A stretch of 35,811 nucleotides of DNA from Pseudomonas nabeulensis (GCF_004682045.1 NZ_QUZT01000067.1:1-35811), one strand, 5' to 3'; positions 7,864 to 16,828 are shown, numbered from the stretch's first letter. Numbers and translations are program-made. Notes: generated by a model from the letters alone, not told the origin.

Positions 7864-8798
7864 GGAGAGGTCTCCAGGGAAGCAGCACGGCTGGCCGGCC
7901 GCGCGGCGGGTGTCCGGGACAGCAAGACAATGCCTGCGGCGATCATCACGCCCCCGAGCATTTCGTGGGTGGAGAGCATGTCGCCGCTGAGGGCGAAGGC
8001 GATCAGGGCAGCAAAGAAGGGGCACAGAAACAGGAAGCCACTGGTGCGGACGGCGCCACCCGTATGCAATGCCGCGAACCACAATCCCATCGCGCCTGTC
8101 GAAGCGGGAATGGCCAGCCACAGGAACGCGACCGCCGTATGGGCCGGCATGGCGAACGATTCGCCATGCCACACGGCCAACAGCGCAAGCGCGACCGCAC
8201 CAATGAGCATTTGCCAGAACGCCAGCGTCCAGGTATCGACGGCCAGACGAAAGCGTTTGCTGGCCAACGTAGCGAGCGCCCAGCAGGCCGAACCCGCCAT
8301 GACCAGCGCCTCTCCGTGGCCGATCGCGCCGCTCAGCACCGATTGCACGCCGATGCAGATCACCACGCCGGCGAAGGCCAGCAGCAAGCCCAGCCAGGCC
8401 AGGGGCTTGACCCGCTCCTTGAGCAGGATGCCGGCCAGCAATGCCACCAGTAGCGGATTGCTGGCCATCAGGATCGCCGCCTTGGATGCGGTCGTCTGTG
8501 TCAGGCCCATCGTCAGGAACGCCATGACACCCGCCGTCTGCAACAGGCCGATGACCGCCAGCCGCAGCCAGGGCATGGCAGTGATCGGAGTCGCCGTGCT
8601 CGCCGCGATCCGGGCACGGTGGCGCAGCCACAACCAGGGCAACAGCGACAGGGCCGCCACGAAAAACCGGAGCGCCGCCAGCCACAGCGGCGGCAATTCG
8701 GTCAGGACGACCTTGCTGGCAACGAAGGACGAGCCTTGCAAAAAGGTGGAGCTGAGTATCAGCAGGAGATAGCGGCGTGGCGCTACACGCGAGTCCAT
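7860..8798 (-). CDS. EamA/DMT-superfamily transporter
   Basis: A 312-residue inner-membrane protein with ten hydrophobic segments in two EamA halves. N-terminal half: SSTFLQGSSFVASKVVLTEL and PPLWLAALRFFVAAL. C-terminal half: ALVMAGSACWALATLASKRF to PFFAALIAFALSGDMLSTHE. Such proteins export metabolites or amino acids (the RhaT/YdcZ type). The start at 8798 has AGGA about 8 nt upstream; ATGs further up lack one. The stop overlaps the HemB-fragment start. It sits 131 bp downstream of the AraC regulator on the same strand, so it is probably its target. Confidence 0.88.
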   Translation of the reverse strand: MDSRVAPRRYLLLILSSTFLQGSSFVASKVVLTELPPLWLAALRFFVAALSLLPWLWLRHRARIAASTATPITAMPWLRLAVIGLLQTAGVMAFLTMGLTQTTASKAAILMASNPLLVALLAGILLKERVKPLAWLGLLLAFAGVVICIGVQSVLSGAIGHGEALVMAGSACWALATLASKRFRLAVDTWTLAFWQMLIGAVALALLAVWHGESFAMPAHTAVAFLWLAIPASTGAMGLWFAALHTGGAVRTSGFLFLCPFFAALIAFALSGDMLSTHEMLGGVMIAAGIVLLSRTPAARPASRAASLETSP

Positions 8799-8929
8799 AG
8801 GCGTCCTATCAAGCATGGCGGCGAACGGTGGGGCACGGAATCGCTTGACAGTGTGTTGCACTCGCACTCGTCGTGCTTCGCGTAGAAAGACAACTTCTAC
8901 GTCAAACAGGACAGGGCGCGCTCAGTCGC

Positions 8930-9703
8930 CTATGGAAAGTAGCGACTGGGCGATGCCCCGAGCAGCCGCTTGAACATAGCCGAGAATGCGCCCGGCGTGT
9001 CGTAGCCCAACTCCAATGCCACGGTCGTCACGGGTTCGCCTGCGGCCAGGCGCGGCAGTGCCGCCATCACGCGAGCCTGCTGTCGCCACACTTGAAACGG
9101 CACCCCGAGTTCGGCCGTAAACAGGCGCGACAGCGTGCGCGCCGTTGCGCCATGCTGGCTGGCCCAGTCGTCTAGCGTGCGGTTGTCCTGTGGATTGGCA
9201 AGGATGGCTTCGCAGGTGGCTGCCAAGCGTTTGTCGCGGCCGGTGGGTAGATGCAGTCCTTGTTCCGGCGACCAGGTAATCTCTTCAAGGATCAGGCTCA
9301 GGATGCGGCCATCCCGACTGTCCTCGGGGTAGTCAGGGGATATCTTGGCCGCGCGCAGGATGAGTTCGCGCAGCAGGCTCGACACCTGTATCGCGCAGGG
9401 TTGCGCGGGCGCATCGGCTGGACACCGATCCAGGCGAACATACGCCGTACGCAGCGCCACCGGGCTGCCTCGGGTATGCATGGCATGGGAGATTCCCGCA
9501 GGCATCCACAAGGCCCGTTGCGGCGGCACCAGCCACAGACTCGTGCCCGTCCGAATCTCCATGACGCCGGAAACCGCGTAGATGATCTGCCCGCTGGGAT
9601 GGGCATGCGGCGGTACGGCATAGGCGGCCGGATAGTCCTTCGCCATGACCACGATCGGGCGGCCTGCGTTCTCGTAGTCGCGTCTATCTACGCTGTGTAC
9701 CAA
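8930..9703 (-). CDS. AraC-family regulator with cupin N-terminus (NimR-like)
   Basis: A 257-residue regulator. The N-terminal cupin sensor (PPHAHPSGQIIYAVSGVMEI, about 30-80) is followed by two AraC HTH motifs (TLDDWASQHGATARTLSRLF and VTTVALELGYDTPGAFSAMF), ending RLLGASPSRYFP. The domain order resembles E. coli NimR, which controls a neighbouring exporter. Here the EamA gene is the candidate target. The only start giving the full domain is a TTG at 9703, directly after an in-frame TGA at 9715-9713. An ATG at 9646 would trim 19 residues. The lack of a clear ribosome-binding site may mean the 5' end was altered at a joint. Confidence 0.85.
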   Translation of the reverse strand: MVHSVDRRDYENAGRPIVVMAKDYPAAYAVPPHAHPSGQIIYAVSGVMEIRTGTSLWLVPPQRALWMPAGISHAMHTRGSPVALRTAYVRLDRCPADAPAQPCAIQVSSLLRELILRAAKISPDYPEDSRDGRILSLILEEITWSPEQGLHLPTGRDKRLAATCEAILANPQDNRTLDDWASQHGATARTLSRLFTAELGVPFQVWRQQARVMAALPRLAAGEPVTTVALELGYDTPGAFSAMFKRLLGASPSRYFP

Positions 9704-9781
9704 AATAGAAATTCACTCATTGCAATTGTTCAAAGACTAAAGGTTAACCCAGTTGAGGTCAGCGGCAACTTGTTCGAGGGT

Positions 9782-9810
9782 TGGCAGAACGCGCCGTGGG
9801 ATCGGTGTGA
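9782..9810 (+). pseudogene. Tiny LysR C-terminal tail remnant
   Basis: The codons for WQNAPWDR repeat the last residues (WRDAPWDR) of the LysR pseudogene ending at 7294. The 17 bp at 9791-9807 are identical to 7277-7293, and 23 of 26 bp match over the slightly longer stretch. The stop codon is shifted here by one inserted base. It is probably the last scrap of a second LysR gene, or shared sequence used at a recombination joint. Confidence 0.4.
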
Positions 9811-9872
9811 GTGCGTTGCCTCATTGAGACCATTCAAAACTTCGGCGGTGTCTCCGATGGCGTGTGGGCAGT

Positions 9873-9894
9873 GCCCGCTGGGCTGCCAGCGGGC
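9873..9894. terminator. GC-rich hairpin downstream of the IclR gene
   Basis: A perfect 9-bp inverted repeat GCCCGCTGG-GCTG-CCAGCGGGC is followed by CTTTC on the plus strand. It lies 8 bp beyond the IclR stop. The short T run is on the plus-strand side, so it would terminate best rightward. It may act bidirectionally. Confidence 0.5.
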
Positions 9895-9902
9895 CTTTCA
9901 AA

Positions 9903-10658
9903 TCAGGCGCGCCTAAGAATCGACTCGATCTCTACCTTGCACTTGAGCAACGCATGGATGATCTGTTCAGACTCACCTTCGAACCGTAATTGAGGAACAG
10001 CGACCGCGATCGCATAGTGGTCGCTCAAACCAGTCTTCAAGAACACGCCAATCCCGTAAACCCCTTCCGCGTGCTCTTGCGTATCGATTGCAAACCCCCT
10101 CTCGCGGACCGCGTCGAGTTCATCATGCAGCCGCTTTCTATCGTCGATGGTATTCGTAGCCCTTTTCTCAAGCCTGCGATCCAGGAGCGAATCCAGCAGA
10201 TCCTCAGGCAACTCGGCCAGAATCGCCTTCCCATGCGCGGTGCAATGGATCGGAAAGGCAGTACCGACAGCAGAAACGACACGCAGCTCCCGATCTGACG
10301 GGTACTGATCCACCAGCACAGAGTGGTGCCCTCGATATACGCACAGATCCACAGTCTCCCGAGTGGTGCGTCCCAATGCCTCAATGAAGGGCCTTGCGAT
10401 ACCGATGATATCGGTATGGGCAGAGGCCGCAAGCCTGACCAAGGCCGGGCCCAAGCGAACGCCATCGGCAGTGCTGATTACAAATTGCTGTGCTTCGAGC
10501 GAGCTAACCAAGCGATGCACAGTCGTTCGCGGAAGACCAGATGCTCTGGAAATCTCGGACACAGTGAGTCCGGCACGCTGGTTTTCCAGCGCCTTCAACA
10601 CCGAGGCCGCTCGGGCAATGACCTGCTTGCCGGACACACCTTCCTCTTGCTCACTCAT
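9903..10658 (-). CDS. IclR-family transcriptional regulator
   Basis: A 251-residue regulator. The N-terminal winged HTH (RAASVLKALENQRAGLTVSE, ISRASGLPRTTVHRLVSSLE) is followed by the IclR GAF-like effector domain (GRTTRETVDLCVYRGHHSVL, ...CTAHGKAILAELPED, YGIGVFLKTG). The start at 10658 is chosen over 10685 because a purine-rich GAGAGA stretch lies directly upstream and the short leader adds no domain. It is divergent from an MFS transporter, a common pairing where IclR represses uptake of a carbon source and releases it on ligand binding. Confidence 0.92.
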   Translation of the reverse strand: MSEQEEGVSGKQVIARAASVLKALENQRAGLTVSEISRASGLPRTTVHRLVSSLEAQQFVISTADGVRLGPALVRLAASAHTDIIGIARPFIEALGRTTRETVDLCVYRGHHSVLVDQYPSDRELRVVSAVGTAFPIHCTAHGKAILAELPEDLLDSLLDRRLEKRATNTIDDRKRLHDELDAVRERGFAIDTQEHAEGVYGIGVFLKTGLSDHYAIAVAVPQLRFEGESEQIIHALLKCKVEIESILRRA

Positions 10659-10756
10659 TTCTCTCTTTCTCCACACAAAAACCATAGATCCCTACCATTG
10701 ATCCGAGCCAACCTTGACATGCTTTCGAGATGACATCACCATTGACCACTCAGCGG

Positions 10757-10780
10757 TTATCGGTTCCGTTAAACGGATAA
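10757..10780. promoter_or_regulatory. Candidate IclR operator (inverted repeat)
   Basis: A 24-bp imperfect inverted repeat with arms TTATCGGTT and AAACGGATAA lies between the divergent IclR and MFS genes. It contains the short palindrome CCGTTAAACGG and overlaps a -10-like TAATAT (10778-10783). The MFS start is 20 bp downstream with AAAGGAG. Position and symmetry fit an IclR binding site; the assignment is inferred. Confidence 0.5.
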
Positions 10781-10800
10781 TATGAACAAAGGAGTATCAG

Positions 10801-11952
10801 ATGCAAACACCTTCGAAGCTGGGGGCGTTTTCACTGCTCGCAATCGCCTGCCTTACCATCATGGTTGGCTGTGTCATCGTTCCAGGCCTTCCTTCCATCG
10901 CCAAAAATCTCGGTACCGAAAGCACCGCAGGGCTTCTGGTGACTATTCCCTCTCTTGGCGTAGTGTTATTCGGCCCGTTGGCTGGGCGCTTCATCGACAA
11001 AGTGGGCTTGTACAAAGCCGTATGCATTGGATTATTCCTATACGGCTTGCTGGGCGCCGGTGGTGCGTTCTTGCACGGTGAAGTAATTGTCTTTGCTGAT
11101 CGCTTGCTGCTGGGGGGCGCAACAGCGCTGGTTATGGCCGGTGGTACAGGTCTGATTTCCGCGTTCTATCACGGCAAAGCGCGCCTGCAGATGATCGCTA
11201 GTCAAGGTATGTCCATTGAACTGGGAGGAGTGATCTTCCTGTTCCTGGGCGGCCTCCTCGCCACGGCAGGATGGCGCTGGCCTTTCGTGCTTTACCTGGC
11301 ATCGTGGGTGATGCTGCTCATGGTGCTGGTGTTCGTGCCACGCCCTACTGGCGAACAGCCTGAAGAAGCAGAAGAAACCACGAAAAAACCAGTGCCACGG
11401 GCACTCAAAGAAGTCTACGCAGCTGCAGTGTTCTCCATGCTCGCGTTCTTCACCGCGATCATCATGCTGCCACTGAAACTGAACGCAATGGGGCTGACTG
11501 AAGCAGAGACCGGGTACTTCCTCGCTTTTGTCTCGCTTGTTGCGGTCGCTGCTGCAGCGCTGATGCCTACGTTGGTCTCACGCCTACGTGAGCACGGTAC
11601 TTTGTCGCTCGCATTCGTCGCCTACGCCGCCGCACATGCACTATTCGCTTTCGCACCGTCTCTCGAATACTTTGTAGTCGGAGCCGTCTTCATGGGAGCA
11701 GGTTTCGGCTTCTCGGTACCGCTGGTGAATCACATGACCGTCGAGCAGAGCCATGCCCAGGTACGTGGTCGGAACTTGGCGTACCTATCGATGGCAATTT
11801 TCTCGGGGCAGTTCCTGTGCTCTGCGATCGAACTCGCACCGAGTGGTAACGAAACGCTCATTTTTGGCATTAGCTGCGCCTTAGCGATCGCTGCGGCAAT
11901 CTGGCTTGCATGCAAAAGGGTCAACCGTCGGCAGCATCATTTCGCTTCGTGA
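10801..11952 (+). CDS. MFS transporter (12-TM)
   Basis: A 383-residue major facilitator with about 12 hydrophobic segments. The loop 2-3 motif is 'GPLAGRFIDKVGLYKAV' (about 59-75), and a hydrophilic Glu/Lys-rich central loop EQPEEAEETTKKPVPR lies near residue 185. AAAGGAG lies 8 nt before the ATG. Codon usage looks less GC-rich than in the ICE core to the right, suggesting a different donor. Paired with a divergent IclR, it is most likely a catabolic or drug transporter; the substrate is unknown. Confidence 0.88.
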   Translation: MQTPSKLGAFSLLAIACLTIMVGCVIVPGLPSIAKNLGTESTAGLLVTIPSLGVVLFGPLAGRFIDKVGLYKAVCIGLFLYGLLGAGGAFLHGEVIVFADRLLLGGATALVMAGGTGLISAFYHGKARLQMIASQGMSIELGGVIFLFLGGLLATAGWRWPFVLYLASWVMLLMVLVFVPRPTGEQPEEAEETTKKPVPRALKEVYAAAVFSMLAFFTAIIMLPLKLNAMGLTEAETGYFLAFVSLVAVAAAALMPTLVSRLREHGTLSLAFVAYAAAHALFAFAPSLEYFVVGAVFMGAGFGFSVPLVNHMTVEQSHAQVRGRNLAYLSMAIFSGQFLCSAIELAPSGNETLIFGISCALAIAAAIWLACKRVNRRQHHFAS

Positions 11953-12155
11953 TGCCCCAATCATCTTTAAAAATGTGCTACGTCAAGCATTTGCGAAAAC
12001 AGCTTGGTGGCTGGAAGTGCATAGGGAACGAGGGTTTGGCTCTCCTTTGGAATGCATTGCTGGTCTGCTGCACTATGGCTAGGAGCCGCACAAGAGCGTA
12101 GTGGTAGGAATCCAGAGGATGCAGGAACTACATGTGAAAAAGGAACGATGAAAAT
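11953..12155. other. Intergenic region, no recognised gene
   Basis: It separates the MFS transporter from the LysR gene. A 63-codon frame overlaps the MFS 3' end and shows no recognisable domain. An AAGGA ribosome-binding site for the LysR gene lies at the right end. Confidence 0.5.
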
Positions 12156-13043
12156 ATGCCCATGGAACTGCGCCACTTACGTTGCTTTCTTGCGGTAGCT
12201 GAAGAGCTTCATTTTTCCCGTGCGGCTGAACGACTACACATTGAGCAGTCACCGTTGTCTCGGGTAATTAAAGAGCTGGAAGAAGAACTGGGTGCGCGAC
12301 TCTTCGACCGAAACCGGCGTGGCACCCGCCTTACACCCGCCGGCCAAGTCTTCCGCAAAGATGTCCACCGCCTGTTCACCATACTTGAACAGGCGAGAGA
12401 AAACGTGCGGTCCGTAGCGTCAGGCCGACAAGGCACTCTTCGCATTGCTGTTTCCGATGGCGCCATCGAGCCACGCTTGTCAGCGTGGCTCGCTCGTTGC
12501 CGGGAAGAAGAGCCAGAGGTGGAGGTGCAGATCGTAGAGGTGCCCTTGGCCGAGCAACTGCGCGGCCTACGTGAGGGTCACTTTGATGCAGGCCTTGCAC
12601 GCGCTGATGACACTGGCAACGATATTGTGACCCACGCAGTTTGGCATGACCCGCTACTGCTGGCTCTTCCAATGCGTCATCCATTACTTGCACACGCGCA
12701 GGTCCCTATGACCGAGGTGGTTCGCTACCCCGTTATCGCATGCCACGCCGGTGTCTGCGAAGGCTATTGCCGTCAGGTGGGACGTCTGCTTCTGGGGCTG
12801 CCTGATGAGCCAAATCTGGTTGGGCATGCCACATCGTTGAATATGATGCTTACGCTGGTAGCTGCTGGCTATGGCATTGGGTTCGTCACGACTGACCAGA
12901 TGGTGGCGTGCCGCCATCCCGATGTCGTCGTGCGTCCAATACTAGAAAGTAATGCCGCTGTACTGAAGACCTACGTACTGCGACTTGATGCCAATGATTC
13001 AGAACAATTGAGTCGTTTCATTGCACGCTTGAGCCCCCCCTAA
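12156..13043 (+). CDS. LysR-family transcriptional regulator
   Basis: A complete LysR protein of 295 residues. The N-terminal HTH (MELRHLRCFLAVAEELHFSR, RAAERLHIEQSPLSRVIKEL) is followed by a linker helix and an effector-binding domain (QGTLRIAVSDGAIEPRLSAW to LVAAGYGIGFVTTDQM). The start could also be the ATG at 12162; AAGGA lies 12-18 nt upstream. The opening residues are nearly the same as in the truncated LysR at 2600-2706, showing the same subfamily occurs twice. No divergent partner remains, so its target is unclear; the upstream MFS is a candidate. Confidence 0.92.
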   Translation: MPMELRHLRCFLAVAEELHFSRAAERLHIEQSPLSRVIKELEEELGARLFDRNRRGTRLTPAGQVFRKDVHRLFTILEQARENVRSVASGRQGTLRIAVSDGAIEPRLSAWLARCREEEPEVEVQIVEVPLAEQLRGLREGHFDAGLARADDTGNDIVTHAVWHDPLLLALPMRHPLLAHAQVPMTEVVRYPVIACHAGVCEGYCRQVGRLLLGLPDEPNLVGHATSLNMMLTLVAAGYGIGFVTTDQMVACRHPDVVVRPILESNAAVLKTYVLRLDANDSEQLSRFIARLSPP

Positions 13044-13127
13044 AAGCGCTCCCATCTCCGGCTTCACCCAATGTGGTCTGGAAGAGCACTTGCCCCCATG
13101 GGCTTTACTGGTCTTCCCCTTCATATT

Positions 13128-13153
13128 TGTTACGATATAACATAACGTTATGT
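13128..13153. promoter_or_regulatory. Zur-like operator upstream of the amidase gene
   Basis: Two overlapping symmetric sites lie 87-112 bp before the amidase start. TGTTACGATATAACA (13128-13142) has TGTTA/TAACA arms as in proteobacterial Zur boxes. ACATAACGTTATGT (13140-13153) is a perfect 14-bp palindrome. Surroundings are AT-rich. The zinc-dependence of the downstream amidase and the nearby metal-uptake genes support a Zur reading, but this is inferred from pattern only. Confidence 0.5.
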
Positions 13154-13239
13154 GACTGAATGGCTGCGCCCGCATCGGTCGTTCTGGCTACGACTGGGTG
13201 TGCGAAGCGCAAAAAGAAAGTCGAAGGACTCCCCATGAC

Positions 13240-14385
13240 ATGAATAGACGGCATTTGCTCCAACTTTTGATTGCAGGTATAGCTCTCCCTTCGCCGCTGT
13301 ATGCAAGCGCAAAGGAGAGAATCACCAATATCCGAGCTTGGCACGATCAAGAGAAAATGCGCCTTGTGCTTGATTTGAGTGGCCCATTGCCTTATCGAAC
13401 CTTCGAGCTTGATTCCCCAAAAAGGTTGATCCTTGATCTGGACAACGCCCTACTGAATGCAAGTCTGGATGATCTTCAGTTGGATGGTAGCGTCATTACT
13501 AGTATCCGCACGGGAATCCAGGCACAAGGAACACGTATGGTGCTCGACCTTGCCGGCACAGTGGAAGCGACATCCTTCATTCTGCCGCCAGGTGATGGTC
13601 GAGGTCATAGACTGGTTGTGGATCTGATTGCCAAGTCTGCCATGCCTCCTCTCAATGCGCCTCCCGCTCAAGTAAAGGATGTCCGTCAACGTGACATCGT
13701 GGTAGTCATTGACGCCGGGCACGGCGGGAAAGATCCTGGTGCTGTTGGAGCCAAGGGTGAGAAAGAGAAGGTTGTGGCCCTCGCTATCGCTCGACAACTC
13801 GCCCAGAAAATCAATAATCAGAAAGGTTTCAAGGCACAGCTCGTGCGCAACACTGATATGTTCATTCCATTACGCAAGCGGGTGGAGATTGCACGAAAGC
13901 ATAATGCAGATATGTTCATATCCATCCATGCTGATGCAGCCCCTCGCAAGAGCGCATCGGGAGCGTCGGTCTTCGCCTTGTCAGAAAATGGAGCAACCTC
14001 TACCACTGCAAGCTGGATGGCGAAACGAGAGAATAGTGCTGATTTGATCGGCGCCCGTGATGTTCTTTCTCTCAAAGATAAAGATCCAGTATTGGCAGGT
14101 GTCATTCTGGATATGTCGCTAACGTCGACTATCGCAACTAGCCTCGATATCGGGAAAACAATTCTCGGCAATCTCGGTAAAGTTGCTGGCATTCACCAGA
14201 AGCGGGTGGAGCAGGCAGGGTTTGCGGTACTTAAGTCACCTGATATTCCCTCTATTCTGGTGGAGACAGGATTCATTTCGAATGCCAATGATTGTCGTCA
14301 ACTGACCGATCCTCGTCATCAGAAACGGGTCGCCGAATCTATCCTGACCGGCATAAAGTCGCACTTTTTCAGTAACCCACTATAG
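13240..14385 (+). CDS. N-acetylmuramoyl-L-alanine amidase, AmiC-like, Tat-exported
   Basis: A periplasmic zinc amidase of 381 residues that would cleave the amide bond between MurNAc and the stem peptide. The leader MNRRHLLQLLIAGIALPSP has a twin-Arg followed by a hydrophobic core, as in AmiC. An AMIN domain spans about 27-130. The Amidase_3 domain follows, with zinc ligands His161 (DAGHGG), Glu176 and His230 (SIHADA) and catalytic Glu342 (VETGFISN). The start at 13240 gives the intact Tat leader. It sits behind a Zur-like site and 53 bp before a flavoprotein gene. It may be a zinc-starvation paralogue of the housekeeping amidase, which is inference. Confidence 0.9.
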   Translation: MNRRHLLQLLIAGIALPSPLYASAKERITNIRAWHDQEKMRLVLDLSGPLPYRTFELDSPKRLILDLDNALLNASLDDLQLDGSVITSIRTGIQAQGTRMVLDLAGTVEATSFILPPGDGRGHRLVVDLIAKSAMPPLNAPPAQVKDVRQRDIVVVIDAGHGGKDPGAVGAKGEKEKVVALAIARQLAQKINNQKGFKAQLVRNTDMFIPLRKRVEIARKHNADMFISIHADAAPRKSASGASVFALSENGATSTTASWMAKRENSADLIGARDVLSLKDKDPVLAGVILDMSLTSTIATSLDIGKTILGNLGKVAGIHQKRVEQAGFAVLKSPDIPSILVETGFISNANDCRQLTDPRHQKRVAESILTGIKSHFFSNPL

Positions 14386-14438
14386 GCACGTTGCTGGCCA
14401 GCCAAGGCAAAAACATGACCAGTTAATGAGGCACTATC

Positions 14439-15341
14439 ATGCACTATGACATCATCGTTATTGGTGGAAGCTACGCTGGAATGGCGGCGACCCTTCAACT
14501 GATCCGAGCTCGCAGAATGGTGTTGGTAATCGACGCGGGCGAGCTGCGTAATCGCTTCGCCAGCCATTCACATGGATTCCTTGGTCAGGATGGCATTGAT
14601 CCTGGCGAAATCACCGCCCATGCGCGTCGACAACTCGAAGCCTACCCGACCCTGTCTTGGCGTGAAGATCGGGCCGAAACCATCTCAGGTCAAGCGGACA
14701 ATTTCACGGTTACGACGGCTGACGGTAAATCCTACCAAGGCCGCCGTATTCTGTTGGCTATCGGCGTGACAGACCAGCTTCCTCCCATTGCGGGACTTGC
14801 CGAGCGATGGGGAAAGTCTGTCTTTCATTGCCCATACTGCCATGGGTACGAACTGAACCAAGGCCACATCGGCATCATAGCCACAGGCCCAATGTCGGTG
14901 CATCAAGCTGAACTTCTTACGGATTGGGGAAGCGTCACCCTAGTGGTGAACCAAGCGCTCACGCTGGATCTCAGCACTCGAACCAGCCTGGAAAGCCGAG
15001 GAGTGGCAATAGAAGACACGCCTATTGATCGCATTGAAAACTCAGCTGATGTTCTGTTGGCTGATCGCCGGCTGTTGTCTTTCAAAGGCCTTTTCATCGC
15101 AAGCCGCAGCACGCCTTCGAGTCAGATTGCAGAGATTGCCGGGTGCGCTTTGGAGGAGACCCCCATGGGCATACAAATTCGTACCAATGCAGAAGGCCAA
15201 ACATCAGTTCCAGGCATCTTTGCATGCGGGGATACCGCAATGGCTCCCCACTCGGTATCTCTCGCAGTTGGCAACGGTGCCATGGCCGGGGCCCAGGTGC
15301 ATCGTTCGCTTTTGTGGCCAGAAGGCACGCTCAAGCTGTAA
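14439..15341 (+). CDS. Thioredoxin reductase-like NAD(P)/FAD oxidoreductase
   Basis: A 300-residue flavoprotein. The FAD-binding start is DIIVIGGSYAGMAAT (4-18). The dithiol motif is CPYC in FHCPYCHGYE at about residue 130, in the position of the thioredoxin-reductase redox pair. The C-terminal FAD motif is GIFACGDTA. The central NAD(P) domain is short and its GxGxxG is weak ('IIATGPMSVHQAEL'), so the usual reductant is uncertain. This size and motif set matches the TrxR-like group that includes disulfide-reducing detoxification enzymes. GAGG lies about 10 nt before the ATG. It is probably cotranscribed with the amidase upstream. Confidence 0.88.
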   Translation: MHYDIIVIGGSYAGMAATLQLIRARRMVLVIDAGELRNRFASHSHGFLGQDGIDPGEITAHARRQLEAYPTLSWREDRAETISGQADNFTVTTADGKSYQGRRILLAIGVTDQLPPIAGLAERWGKSVFHCPYCHGYELNQGHIGIIATGPMSVHQAELLTDWGSVTLVVNQALTLDLSTRTSLESRGVAIEDTPIDRIENSADVLLADRRLLSFKGLFIASRSTPSSQIAEIAGCALEETPMGIQIRTNAEGQTSVPGIFACGDTAMAPHSVSLAVGNGAMAGAQVHRSLLWPEGTLKL

Positions 15342-15466
15342 GGCCTTGGCCGTGGTCATCCCAATCTCACAAGGATGTCGATTCAGTTCGACCTCGCTTG
15401 ATCGCGGGGCAGCAGGGGAAAGCCGCCTTGGACTTGACGGCAATCAGATCGCTTAATGAGCCTTGC
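15342..15466. other. Convergent intergenic region
   Basis: It lies between the flavoprotein gene and the end of the ABC permease operon. I see no convincing terminator hairpin and no gene here. Confidence 0.4.
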
Positions 15467-16828
15467 TCAATCACTTGTCAGTCTTAAACGAGCAAGGCGC
15501 CAGATGCCAACCAGCAGTATCAGCCATGCCAATGCAAACAACCCCCAAGCCATATCCCCTGGGGGAACGGCATCCGGGGGGAGAGGCGTAAAGACTGGTC
15601 GCTTGGCAAAATCCTCTTGTCCAAATGGCAGATCATTCAACAGGTACGGGTAATAGAACTCGCGGAGTTGACGATGGAACGCCGCGATTTCATCCTGGTA
15701 TGCCAATTGGGCCAACAGATCGGTATCAGCCACCCTGTGCAATGCCGCCTGTGCTCCCACACCGGGCAGCACCCAGCCCAACCGGTTCGTCCACGTTTGG
15801 CGCGCCTGCAACCCCTCGCGGTAGGCCTGCACCTGCTCTGCCACACTTTCATCTCCGACCTGATGGAACGCGAAATACCACTTCCAGTGGAAGCCCGCTG
15901 GCAGCGGCGCCGTGTCCTTCCATTGCGGATGGTTGACGAAGAAGCGCTGCATCGTTTCCTCGCGCGGAATTTCCCAGGCGCCGTGCACGGCTTGGCGCTG
16001 CGCTAGCATCAGGTCAACGCCCTGATGAACTGGGATGGAGCGAACCAGGATGACATTGGCCAATGTCGGCATCACCAGTGTCAGCAACACCCACGACCCC
16101 ATCAGCGCAGTGGCATTAGCCACCGAGCGCCACCCCCAGGTTGCGACCAGCAGCGACAGGCCAACCCAGAACGCCAGGTAGCTTGCCACGACCGCGAGCA
16201 CGATGCCCAGGGTTCCAATAGCCGTGTCCGATACCGCGGCACCGATCAGCACCGGCAATACCAGGCAAGCGAACAGTAGTGCGTAGCGCAGCGCTACGCG
16301 TCGGCGCCACAACCGGCCGCCGTCGGGCAGCGATAACAGCAGACGCAGCCGCCCCGCCTGGCGCTCGCCCGACACCAGATCGTGCAGCAAGGCGATGACA
16401 AACAACGGTGCCAGGTAGATCAGCACGAAGGCGAAGTCGAACCGGCCTGGGAGTGCCAACTCGGGATTGAAGGTCTCGCCCTCGTAGAGCTGGGCCTGCA
16501 GCCCCAATGCCCGTATACGCAGCACATAGGGTGCTACGTCGCGCAATCCGAGTGCGAGAAAGGCGGCATCGGATGGCGTATCCCAGGTGTTGTAGAAAGT
16601 GTAATAGGCAGGACTGCCCGCATCCGCACCCTCGGCATACTGCGCGGCCACTGCGGCCACATCTTGCTCGTGCAGGGGCGCCAACCGAGCAATGGTCTGA
16701 TGTTGATGGGCCACTTCCTGTACACCGAACCAAACCGCCAGGCTGCCCAATACCAGCAACAGCAGCAGGGCGCTCATTGAGAGCCTCGATCGCCAGATCA
16801 AACGGAGTTCATGTGTCAACCAAGTCAT
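15467..16828 (-). CDS. ABC-2 transporter permease (DUF3526 type), distal subunit
   Basis: A 453-residue inner-membrane permease. One TM helix near residue 20 is followed by a large periplasmic region (about 45-130), then a block of five TM helices (about 130-260), a second extracytoplasmic region and a final TM near 435. This layout, with a 'GERQAGRLRLLLSLP' coupling segment, is that of ABC-2 permeases carrying DUF3526. The start at 16828 overlaps the upstream permease stop (ATGA). It is the last gene of an ATPase-permease-permease operon transcribed away from the TonB receptor. It probably forms a heterodimer with its neighbour. Confidence 0.85.
   Translation of the reverse strand: MTWLTHELRLIWRSRLSMSALLLLLVLGSLAVWFGVQEVAHQHQTIARLAPLHEQDVAAVAAQYAEGADAGSPAYYTFYNTWDTPSDAAFLALGLRDVAPYVLRIRALGLQAQLYEGETFNPELALPGRFDFAFVLIYLAPLFVIALLHDLVSGERQAGRLRLLLSLPDGGRLWRRRVALRYALLFACLVLPVLIGAAVSDTAIGTLGIVLAVVASYLAFWVGLSLLVATWGWRSVANATALMGSWVLLTLVMPTLANVILVRSIPVHQGVDLMLAQRQAVHGAWEIPREETMQRFFVNHPQWKDTAPLPAGFHWKWYFAFHQVGDESVAEQVQAYREGLQARQTWTNRLGWVLPGVGAQAALHRVADTDLLAQLAYQDEIAAFHRQLREFYYPYLLNDLPFGQEDFAKRPVFTPLPPDAVPPGDMAWGLFALAWLILLVGIWRLARLRLTSD

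Noticed and set aside
7357..8685. A possible 442-residue HemB fusion protein
   Set aside because: The upstream 270 residues are the shadow frame of the EamA transporter. The real HemB start is the ATG at 7863 overlapping the EamA stop.
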